Shown here: positions 20,873-30,207 of the stretch, piece after piece
How the letters are laid out: each line of letters opens with the position of its first letter
How positions within the stretch are numbered: position 1 is the stretch's first letter
Source of the DNA: Pyropia haitanensis
Lineage: Eukaryota; Rhodophyta; Bangiophyceae; Bangiales; Bangiaceae
DNA length: 64,000 nt
Reading direction: 5' to 3'
NCBI GenBank assembly: GCA_008729055.1
Contig: SDUX01000001.1
Span: forward strand, 682,001 to 746,000
The notes under the pieces: generated by a model
Databases searched by the model: none
The model's input: only the letters and a program-made list of their open reading frames with translations
Told to the model about the DNA's origin: nothing
Translations under genes and position numbers: made by a program

Positions 20873-20913
<41 letters not shown>

Positions 20914-20970
20914 GAGCAGCGCCACCCGCACGGGCGGCGGCGGCGGAGGGGGTCTTGGCCGCCCACGCAT
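19882..20970 (-). CDS. Putative secreted Cys-rich low-complexity protein
   Basis: Unrecognised. Read from ATG 20968-20970 it gives 362 residues: a short Arg/Pro n-region, then a long Leu/Ala/Val hydrophobic stretch (about 15-45) that could be a signal peptide or anchor, and a Pro/Ala/Gly region with a polyglycine run encoded by GCC triplets. A Cys-containing region follows (about 210-300; AEVCASAACAAL, SPACRTALH, GRCARECAAA, WAACTAPCDGG, ALCAAREE) that looks like a helical disulfide domain. The last ~65 residues are Gly/Pro/Arg low complexity over G-runs and may not be real coding; a frame change there would give the NFWGGKW tail. A plausible gene because the Cys spacing and hydrophobic start go together; function unknown. 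Confidence 0.45.
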
Positions 20971-22473
20971 GGTGATGAGGGCGACAGGCGCGGCGGGGGG
21001 TGGCGGGGGCGGGGGGATGGACGGCGGGGGGGGGGGGGAGGCGTCGACGGCTGGGCACGGCCGCGCCGCCACACCGGCTGCGCGCCGCGGACGCCGCGCC
21101 GGCAGGCGCGCACAGGCGGCGGTCGCGGCGGGCGCGGAGGGGGGGGGGGAGGACGGGCGGAGGTTGCCAGCCAGCGGGGGGGCGGGGGGTCGGGCGGGCG
21201 CCCAGCCCGACCGGGCGGGGCTGTCGGTGTCGGCGGCCACGAGGGCGGCCGCGGGTGACAGTCGGGGTGGGGGCGTCGCGCGGCGGGCGGCAGCGCGTGG
21301 GGGGCGGGCCTCGTCTCGGTTTTGTTCGGGCCGTCAGCCCTGCTCCGCCTCGGTCTTGGTGTGCGGCAGGGCCGTGCACGCGGCCACAGGAATTCCAATT
21401 CTCGACACGTATCGTAGGCGCGGGCAGTTTGGACGCGGACCGAGCCGCGGATCCGCGTGCGCGTCGCGGCGGAGGGAGGGACACCGACGTAGGGGACGAC
21501 GGATGACCAGGCGCTTCTTGGGGTAGGGGGAAAGGACAGGGAAAGGCGAGGGGTGGGGAGGAAGGGGAAGGGCGGCGGGAGGCAGAGGTGCATCTGTTCC
21601 CGGGGGCTGCGACGCCCGAGCGGGTTTTGGTCGCGACCCTGGTCAGCGGCGGTGACGCTCGTAGGCGGCCATGCCCAAGGCGCCGTTCCGGGAGGCGAGC
21701 CGACCCCCTACTGAGCTGCGGCGGAGGCAGTCACATCGATCACAGGCCTGCGGCGGCGGTCCAGTGGGTGGGCAACTGACCGAGAAGGTCAGGGAGAGAG
21801 GTCGTGGTCGTCGGCTACTTCGGAAGCGCCGTGCTAGCGGGAACGGCTCACGCCGCCGGTCGGGGTAGCGAGGCGCGTCGCACTCTAGCGGGAGGTTCAC
21901 GGACCACCTACTGCCGCCATCGCCGCTGCCAGCCTGGTCCAGTGGCCTCGGCCGGTATTGGCGGCACAGGCACCATGCGGCCCCCCCTCCACCAGCAGCA
22001 CCGCCGGCACCGGGGTCCGTCGAGATCCCCTCTTCCGCGGCCCAGCTGAACAGGCTCTCCATCCTCCGTTGCAATCCGTTGCTGGCGTGTCGACCTTCCT
22101 AGTGACCAGGCGCTGCCGCCGCCGCGGTCGCCGTCTTCTCTGGAAACCACGCCCAAGATGCCTGGTGCCGGGCAACACGTCGGCTGCGCAGTCGAGCGAG
22201 TGGCGCAGCCTGACCGTGGACGCCGGGCGCCCGTGGACACACGCCCCTCCTCTCCCTCACTCCCTCACAAGGGCTACCAGGTTGTGCTCATCATCTTTGG
22301 ACTGTTAACCAGAAATATCGATCCCTTTTTCAAACTCCGTGCGACGTGGCCTGCATGTTTTTCAAACCGCAGTGGTCGGCGCCGCCAGCCGCCCTAGACG
22401 CGGTCGTCGTCTTGCCGCTCGAGGTGTGCACCCAGACATCCCTGCGCACGTGCATGTGCGCGGGGCAGCCCGC
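20971..22473. other. Intergenic, 1.5 kb
   Basis: Upstream of the Cys-rich gene (-) and downstream of the Rpr2-like gene (-). GC-rich to about 21600, then moderately GC-rich. Small frames occur on both strands; none is recognisable. No RNA gene seen. Confidence 0.5.
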
Positions 22474-23343
22474 TCAGAGGGGCGCAAAAAGAAACGACGC
22501 GCCCAGCCCGCCGGGGGTGGCCGGTGCCGCCGGCGAAGCGCCCGCCGTCGCCGCCGGCGACGCCCCCTGCCGCCGCCGCCGCCGCCGCTTGGCCGACGGC
22601 GCCGTCCCGCCGCCGCCGCCGCCCGTCGGTGGGGTGGCCGCCGCCGCCGCCGCTGCGGCCGCCGTGGCGCGCACCGGGTCACGCGCCGGGGTCTGCTTCC
22701 CCCCCCCAATGCGCCTGCCGCCACCCCCCCCACTGCCGCCGCCGCCGCCGCCGCCGTCGCCGCCGCCGCCGCCGCCGCCGTCGCCGCCGCCGCCGCCGCT
22801 CAGACGCCGCCGCCGCGACTCGGCCGCCGCCGTCGCGGCGGCCGCGGCGGCCGCCGCCGCGACGGCGCGCGCGGCCGCCGCGGGTGCCGCACGCTCCACC
22901 GGCCGCACCCCGCCCGCGCGGTCGACCGACCCGCACGGCCCGCAGGTGCGCACGCGCACCGCCGCCCGCGGGCGGCCGCGGGTGTGGTGGCGGCGGCTCA
23001 GCCGCCGGGCGCGGGCGGTGGGCGCCAGGGTGGGCGGTGCGCCCGCCGCCGTCGCCGCCCCCTCCCCCGCCACCGCCACCGAGACCGTCGCCGCCGGTGG
23101 GGATAGGGATGGGAGGAAGGGCGCGCCACATGATGGGCACAGGTCGGCGGTGGTGATGGGGTGCGGCGGCGGCACCTGCCGCGCGGCCGCGACGAGGAGG
23201 TCGTGGCCCGCGTTGGCCGCCGCGGCGGGCGCAGCCACGGCGAGCAGGTGGGCGACGGCGTAGAGGTGAGCGGTGCGGCCGACGGTAGCGCGGCTGACCT
23301 CGGCGGTGTGGTCGGCGCGCCGCTGCTTGGCCGACAGCCCCAT
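22474..23343 (-). CDS. RPR2: RNase P/MRP subunit, Rpr2/Rpp21/SNM1-like
   Basis: Rpr2/Rpp21 proteins bind the RNA of nuclear RNase P (tRNA 5' processing) through a zinc ribbon. The 289-residue product has the expected parts: an N-terminal helical region with RTAHLYAVAHLLAV (residues 23-36), then LCPSCG (Cys69, Cys72), a basic stretch RARRLSRRHHTRGRP (111-125), and RTCGPCGSVDR (Cys134, Cys137), giving the CxxC...CxxC zinc site. After about residue 150 the protein is low complexity: Ala/Arg, a long Gly run and a Lys/Arg patch reminiscent of a nuclear signal. Start ATG 23341-23343 follows a C-rich leader. Typical Rpp21 is ~150 residues, so the C-terminal half is an extension. Assignment rests on motif layout rather than strong identity. 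Divergent from fumarase. Confidence 0.72.
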   Translation of the reverse strand: MGLSAKQRRADHTAEVSRATVGRTAHLYAVAHLLAVAAPAAAANAGHDLLVAAARQVPPPHPITTADLCPSCGAPFLPSLSPPAATVSVAVAGEGAATAAGAPPTLAPTARARRLSRRHHTRGRPRAAVRVRTCGPCGSVDRAGGVRPVERAAPAAAARAVAAAAAAAAATAAAESRRRRLSGGGGGDGGGGGGGDGGGGGGGSGGGGGRRIGGGKQTPARDPVRATAAAAAAAAATPPTGGGGGGTAPSAKRRRRRRQGASPAATAGASPAAPATPGGLGASFLFAPL

Positions 23344-24025
23344 GGGTGAGGGCCGGGGGGGGGGCGGCGGGGGTTTGGTCGTGCCCGAGAAGGTTGGACA
23401 GCAGAGCAAAAGGGGGGGGGGGCGGAGAGGGGGGAGGGAGGGGAGGCAAGTGTTACAGGATGGGCGTCCAAGCGTCGGTGGCGCGCACGAGCGAGCGGGC
23501 GGCAGCCAGGGACATCGCCCACGGAGGGTCAGGGGGGACCGGACAAGACACAGGCGGGACGAGGACGAGGACGGCGAGCCAGTGGCCTCGGAAACGCCGC
23601 GACTTTGCCCACACGACACGTATTGACCAGTCAAGCAGGGCGACCACCTCTGGCGCAATTGCTGGACTTTGCCGAAACATCCTCGACCTTGCCGGTTTCT
23701 TAGTGGACCTTGCTCGATTTTCTAGTGGAATCAGCCGCCTTGGTGACACTGACACTGGAGACCCCCTTGCGTGTGCCGTGGCGGCCCAGTCTCCTCGGCC
23801 GCCATTCGCAGGCTGCGCCGCTGCCAAAAAAGAAACGGCTACGGCCTGGACGTTGAGGGGGCGCCCGCTCGCCGATTGGCTTGGCCGTACGCGGCGGCCG
23901 CCGCCGACCTTGGCATCGCCTCGGCGGGCGCCCTGGACCCCCCCCTCGACCCCCCGGGCCAGATCCCGCCCGGATCCCACCCCGCCGCCCCCGTCGCCGC
24001 GGTGCGCCCCGCCCCCCCCCGCTCA
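23344..24025. promoter_or_regulatory. Divergent intergenic region, Rpr2-like/fumarase
   Basis: About 0.68 kb with promoters for both flanking genes. The part near 23600-23800 is lower in GC. No TATA box identified. Confidence 0.5.
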
Positions 24026-25375
24026 ATGTTGCTGGCACGTCCGCCCGCGACGGCGTTTGTGGCGGGCATGAGCGTGCTGCCGCGGGCGCTGCTGTGCCGG
24101 CCGGTCGCCGCGCCCGCCGCGTCCGCCGCGTCGGCCTTGGTCCCCCGCACCGTCCGCGCCGCCGGCGGCCTGTCTGCTGCCGCCGCTGCTCTGGCGGGCC
24201 GGCGCGTCGGGTGGCGGGGCCTCGCTGCCGCAGCGTCCCCGTCGGCTGACCCGTTGGCGCTGCCCGTGCGCCACGCCGCCGCCGCCGCGTCTGCCGCCGG
24301 CGCTGCTGCCGACGCGGCCAGGTCGTCTGCTGGGCTCGGCGCCGCCGCCGCGGCGGGCCGCCGCGCCATGGCGTCGGCCGCGGGCGGGACGCGCAGCAAC
24401 GGGTCGCCCGGGGCGGCGGCGCCGCGCAGCGGCGTGCGCGTCGAGACGGACACCTTTGGCCCCGTCGACGTGCCCGCCGACCGCTACTGGGGCGCCCAGA
24501 CGCAGCGGTCGATTGGCAACTTTGACATTTGCCGGACCACTGACCGCATGCCCCTGCCCGTTGTCCGCGCGTTTGGGGTGCTCAAGGGCGCCGCCGCGAC
24601 GGTCAACCGCGGCCACGGCCTGCCCGCCGACGTGGCCGCCGCGATCGAGGGCGCCGCCGCCGAGGTCGCGGCGGGCGCCCTCGACGACCACTTCCCGCTG
24701 GTCGTGTGGCAGACCGGGTCCGGCACGCAGACCAACATGAACGCCAACGAGGTGATTAGCAACCGCGCCATCGAGGTGATGGGCGGCGTGATGGGCTCCA
24801 AGGCGCCGGTGCACCCGAACGACCACGTGAACAAGTCGCAGTCGTCCAACGACACGTTCCCCACGGCAATGCACATTGCGGTCGCGACCGAGCTGACCGC
24901 CGTCACGCTGCCGGCGCTGACCTCCCTGGCCGACGCGCTCGACGCCAAGGCCGCCGCCTTTGCACACATCATCAAGATTGGGCGCACCCACTGCCAGGAT
25001 GCGGTGCCGCTGACGGTCGGCCAGGAGTTTGGGGGCTACGTCGCGCAGCTGCGCTCCGCGGTCGCGCGCGTCAAGGCGACGCTGCCCGGGGTGTGTGAGC
25101 TCGCCATTGGCGGCACCGCCGTCGGGACGGGCCTCAATACGCCCGCCGGCTTTGACGCCGCCGTCGCCGCAGAGGTCGCCCGCCTGACGGGCCTCCCGTT
25201 TGTGCCGGCGGCCAACAAGTTTGCGGCGCTCGCCGCGCACGACGCGCTTGTTGCGGTCTCGTCGTCGCTGAGCGGCGCGGCGGTGGCGCTGATGAAGGTG
25301 GCCAACGACATCCGGCTGCTTGGGAGCGGGCCCCGCTGCGGGCTGGGCGAGCTGGCGCTGCCGGAAAACGAGCCG

Positions 25376-25407
<32 letters not shown>

Positions 25408-25822
25408 GACGCAGTGCGAGGCGGTGACGATGGCGTGCGCGCAGGTGATGGGCGAGGCGGTGGCGGTGACCGTCGGCGGCAGCAACGGCCACTTTGAGCT
25501 CAACGTGTACAAGCCAATGATGGTGCACAACGTCCTCCACATGAGCCGGCTGCTCGCCGACAGCGCCCGCTCGTTTGAGGTGCACTGCGTGGCGGGCCTC
25601 AAGGTCAACGAGGCGCGCGTGGCGACGCTGCTGCGGGAGAGCTTGATGCTCGTGACGGCGCTAAACCCTGTGATTGGGTATGACAAGGCCGCGGCGATTG
25701 CGAAAAAGGCCCACGCCGAGGGCACCACCCTCGTCCAGGCCGCCGTGGCGCTCGGGCACCTGACAGAGGAGGAGTTCCACCGGTACGTGGTGCCGGCGGA
25801 CATGCTGGGGCCCAAAAAGTAG
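24026..25822 (+). CDS. FUM1: Fumarate hydratase, class II
   Basis: Reversible hydration of fumarate to L-malate in the TCA cycle, a homotetramer. The 598-residue product has a long Ala/Arg-rich N-terminal extension (about 1-140) before the catalytic core starts at [20 protein letters not shown]. Core signatures: [52 protein letters not shown], and the fumarase/aspartase signature [11 protein letters not shown] (451-461) with the catalytic serine at 452/453. The core length is normal for FumC-type enzymes. First good start is ATG 24026; a second ATG at 24368 (residue 115; GCCATGGCG context) would give a shorter protein lacking most of the extension. Intronless. Convergent with the copper transporter. 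Confidence 0.97.
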
Positions 25823-26778
25823 AGACCGCCCCTGGCCGGTGTGGGCTGTTGCGGTGCTGAATAGAAGGTCTTGCCATGCGCGTTCGTGTGCGGCCTGTGA
25901 TCTGGGTTTGGCTCGGTTGCTTGGAGGGGCGTGTGCGTCGTCGTGCACGGACGCGTGACGCCGGGCGACGGCGGCCAGTCGGCGCGGGTCACGCACAGTC
26001 AGAGGTTGATATAAGTCGTAGGCATCTCAGCTGTTGGCTGATTGGAACACCCTCGGTCTGAGCCTCACTGACCTTGGCCTTGCATGGGCTTGGCCCTCCA
26101 CGAGCATGGCGCTCCCTGAGCTTGAGCCACCAAGAGCTTGTCCCGCTCTGAGCCGCCAGGCGGCCGGCGCCACACCTCGCGACGTTTGAGGTGATACCCC
26201 GGCGGCGCGGGAGCGGCGGCGCGGCGCCACGCGGTCGGGCTGGAAGGGTCCGTCGCGGTGGCGGCCGCTGCTGCGGCCGTCCGCGTCGCGATGGGTATGG
26301 CAAAGCAGAGCGTGGGCACGTGAGGCGGCGGAGAGGGGTTGGTGGGGGCGGGGGAGGGTTGACGCGGCCGGTTGCGCAGGCGGCACTCGATAAGGGCCAG
26401 CCAGCAAACAATGCACGCAGAATGTGACTAATGCTTTCATTGAGAAGCTCACGCATGGCGCCTACAAAGTCTGTACAGATGGCTGCGCGCTCACCTCGTT
26501 GAACAACGTGAACGCCCACGCAACAGCCACCGGAACAACCCACCCACCTTGCCGACACAAAGGAGCCCCGCAGTCCCCTCGTGCTACCCGGCCGCTGACG
26601 GTCTCACCGTCCCGACGGCGTCCACCGTGCGCACCGCAATCGTCCGCCCGCACAGGGCAAGGGTGTGTGAAGACGCGCGTTACAGTCAGCCACGGGCCGC
26701 CAGGGGCCATGTTGGCGACCCGTTTCTGCACCCAATCAGTTCGTCCTCTGGCGCTTCCGTCGGCGGGGGCCGCCACCG
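25823..26778. other. Convergent intergenic region, fumarase/CTR
   Basis: About 0.96 kb between two stop codons, moderately GC-rich. Open frames on both strands have no family motif. Nothing recognised. Confidence 0.5.
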
Positions 26779-27622
26779 CTAGCAGCAGTCCCCCTTGTGC
26801 CGCGCGTCGCTCCCTGACGACGAGTTCACCGCCTTGGATAGGGCGGCCGAGCCCATCGCCGACGCGTCATCGTGCCGGTGTTTGTTCGCAAGCACGCCGC
26901 CAACAAAGAGGTGGAGGCCGTAGCCAACGCCGTGGCCCACAACAACGGCCAAGAACACCCACACGTTGAACGTCATGATGAGAAGCATGGCCAGGTAGTG
27001 GAGGGACAGCCGGAACGCGTGCATCACACCCCCCACCAGCGCCGACACAATGGACGCGCCGCCCCGGCGCGACATTGTGGTGCGCACCACTTTCTTTGCG
27101 GACTCCACGCCAATGGTGGCGAGCGCAGCAAACAGGAAGGAGCCAATGATGGCGCCGGCAAACTCGCCATCCGAAACCACGCGGGCGCCCTCAAAGAGCC
27201 AGAAGAACTGGCCCTTCCGCGAAGTGAAGAACGGGCTCATCAGCTGCGCAAGGAAAACAGACAGGGACAAGGATCAGGCCAAGACGGGACGCGTGTCAAA
27301 AAACGTCACAGGGTCAGCGCCTTGCTGTGGGCCCCACACCGCGACACGGCATGCGGGCGGCCTCCCACCGTCGCGCAGTCAACACAAAGAGCGCATCAAG
27401 CCCAGCACACCCCAGATCATCGACGACACAACAAGGCCATGGCGGCTGAACTCGCCAGAGCGTCTGTCGCTCACGTACCCGCATGTCCATCATTCCGGGC
27501 ATCATGCCCATCAGGCTCTCGAAAAGCTGCCTCGTCCGCATGTCGACTGGCATGTTCTGGAACATCTCCACCGACATGCCCATCATGCCCGCCATACCAT
27601 CCATGCGCCCCATCTCTGCCAT
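26779..27622 (-). CDS. CTR: High-affinity copper transporter (CTR/SLC31)
   Basis: Trimeric Cu(I) importer of the plasma membrane or an internal membrane. Two exons on the - strand, 27622-27479 (48 codons) and 27243-26779; donor CATGCGG|GTACGTGAG, acceptor TTGCGCAG|CTGATG, both phase 0, intron 235 bp. The 202-residue product has a Met-rich N terminus with repeated MxM/MxxM motifs (MAEMGRMDGMAGMMGM; MGMMPGMMDM). TM1 is about 72-92. A His-containing TM2 carries the signature MLLIM (MxxxM, 134-138), and TM3 has the GxxxG helix-packing motif (GHGVGYG, 151-157). The tail ends in DCC, a copper-handling C-terminal motif in this family. Met-rich ectodomain plus MxxxM plus GxxxG make the call firm even though the exons were joined by eye. 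Divergent, at distance, from the acyltransferase gene. Confidence 0.91.
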
Positions 27623-30001
27623 CGTCGTCGCGGGAGGGGGTCGGGGGGACAAACGGGGGGGGAGGGAGCGACGAAAGTGACGGTCACTGTGTCGTCGGCA
27701 AGGGACGCGGTGACGACGACGTCGGCGGCGACAAGATACCAACGTCGGGAGGCGGGCAGTGCGGGTGTGACGGGGGTTGGGATGCGGACGGTGGCCGGAA
27801 GGACCGGGTAGAACCCCCGGCCAAGCGCGGAGCTCTGGTGTCTGCGACCGCAAGATACTGCTCAGCCAGCACACGCCAAGGAACTGGGTGATTTTAAAAA
27901 GACAGCCGGCAGCCCGGCCGCCCGCCCCCGCCCCCCCCCGGCCACCGCGCTCCAAGCGGCGGTCGGGCCGGCTGGGCACCCTCCCCCCCCGCCGCCGCAC
28001 GCTGTTGCCGAGGAGCGGCGGCGCGGAGCGGCGATGGCAGGCGGGCGACGGCGGGAGCGCGCAGCCGCGAGTCCGTTCGGTCGCCTCTGCCTGGCAAGCA
28101 TCCACCCGCTCTCGGGACGCGGCTCCGCCCGCGCAAAACGCCGCTGACCGTTTACCCCACGCACGGGGTATCGGGAACACGACGTAGGCTGCTGCCCCCA
28201 TCCCGGCCCGCTCGCCCGACCTGCCCCCTGTCCTGTCGCCCCGTCCTGCCGCAGCGCGGGAGTGCCACCCTGGCCTCTGATTGGGCATCATGCATCGGGA
28301 GGGTGTCCCGTCGACACAGCGCGAAACGGGGCGCGTGGCTGTGCCGCGCGCCCAATTCGCCACCGTAGCCGATCCCGTGTGGTGGAACGCCGCCGGCCGT
28401 GAACAACATGGGACCGGGCGCGTGGGGCGCAAGGAATGGGCGTGTGGGTGGATGCCGCATTCAATCCACGGGTGTGCTCTGACATCCGCCGATGCCCGCC
28501 TAGGGCCCCGCGTGAAGCCCCCCCCTGCAGGGTAGGAGAGGGGCTCGTCCCTGTAGCATGCGTGGATGCCCCCCCCTTGCTTCGATCCGACAATGCAGTG
28601 GCCCTTCCATGACAGCTCTGATTGACGCCAGGCGCCACCTTCCCGATGTGCGTGCACCACTGTGATTGGCCACTTTCTGAAGCCGACAATATACACCCAA
28701 GCACTTCGATTTCTGTAGAGACCCATTACCTGTCCTCTCTTCACGATATATTTTCGTGACCAAGTCGGATTTCATACAGTCTTTGTGGCCTGGGAGCACG
28801 AGTGACGTCTAATGCGAACACGCACGCCATTGGTGGACGGTGGCGTCACACCTGCTTCGCGCGTCGTTGGAAGTGCGATATGGTAGATGGCAATGTACCC
28901 CGCGGCGTGCGGCCTACCCTCCCACAACTCTGCCGCGTGCCCGAGGAGCATGAAGACCTGCCCTGACGGGCCCGTCCCGTGGTACCAGGGTCTGGCGCTG
29001 TCGCTCTGTGGCCGGCTGGCTGGCGGCACGGCTGCCGTTGCCGCGAGAACAAGTTCACCCGCCGCCCCCCCGTGTCCGCGGATGGGGGTTGGGCGGGGGG
29101 CGCGGCGGGACCGTGGCGGCCGTGCCTTCCACGCTGTCGGCTGTGGACTGTGATTTGACGCCGGTCGGGGTCTGGCGGCGGGTCGGCGGCCAGGGAGGGC
29201 GGAGGCGCCGGTGGCGGGGGGGGGGGCGGGGGCGGGACGCACGGCTGTCTCGTTTGGAGAGTGGGGAGGCAGAGGACCACCTGGTGGTAGAGGGGGGTAG
29301 GCGGGCAAGTGGGGACGGAAGCGGCGGGGCCGCCGCCGGTGTCGCCAATCAGTGGTGAACGCGGCGGCCGGAGCGCGCCCTAGGCACGCTGCCGTTGGGC
29401 TGCAGGACAGATGTCTATGCGGTCGGAGGGTGTGTGCCCAATCAGCATCGGTTTTTGATTTCGTGGCCTCCTCGTAAGGCCAATGGCAATCATACGTTCT
29501 CATTAAACGAACCAATGGTCATCACATGTGTGGAGAGCCGCAGGCCTACTGTCGCAGATCTTCGAAAGGTCAATCTCTTTCCAATTGTTGTATACATCGT
29601 GCCGTTCGACCTGTCTCGTGCGTTGTATACTCTCCGGCCGTACTTCAAAGACCATGCTTGACGCTTAATTTCCAACCGACCGAATTGACGTGAGGGAGGT
29701 CATTGTGTCATTGGGGACCCCGTTGCCATCCCGGTCTGCCACGTATACAATCGTGCACCCCAAAATCCCTTCCATTTTCAACAAACTGCGCGCAGCTTTT
29801 GGGTGTTTTAATGGGGGTGAAGCGGTGAAAAGTCAGCGGCACGCTGATCGGCGCCGCTGTCTGTCGCGCCCTGTGCGCTTGGGAGGTCTTCGCCGCCGTT
29901 TGCCGTGTGCGCCGCGGCCACCCCCACACTTCATCCCGCGCCACCTCTCTCGGCCAGGCCGCCGGGTCGGTCGCCTAACCCCCTCGCCGTCCTCTCTTCT
30001 C
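27623..30001. other. Divergent intergenic region, CTR/PDAT
   Basis: 2.4 kb. The first 0.5 kb upstream of CTR is G/C-run-rich. A - strand frame around 28800-29050 has a stretch that reads rather protein-like (WYHGTGPSGQVFMLLGHAAE) but matches no family I know. From 29400 to 29900 the DNA is much less GC-rich, looking like ordinary upstream sequence of the acyltransferase. No RNA gene recognised. Confidence 0.5.
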
Positions 30002-30076
30002 ATGGGACGCCGGCACCCCGCCCCCCGCGGCGGCGCCCCCTCGCTGCGGCCGCGCACCCCGCCCGCGGCGGTGGCA

Positions 30077-30116
<40 letters not shown>

Positions 30117-30173
30117 GCGGCGGCGGCGACGGCGGCGGCGGCAACGGCAGCGTCAGCGGCGGTAGCGGCAATG

Positions 30174-30207
<34 letters not shown>

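Noticed and set aside
29690..30001. Upstream in-frame extension of the PDAT gene
   Set aside because: Begins with GTG, not ATG, and lies in lower-GC DNA; ATG 30002 is a better start.
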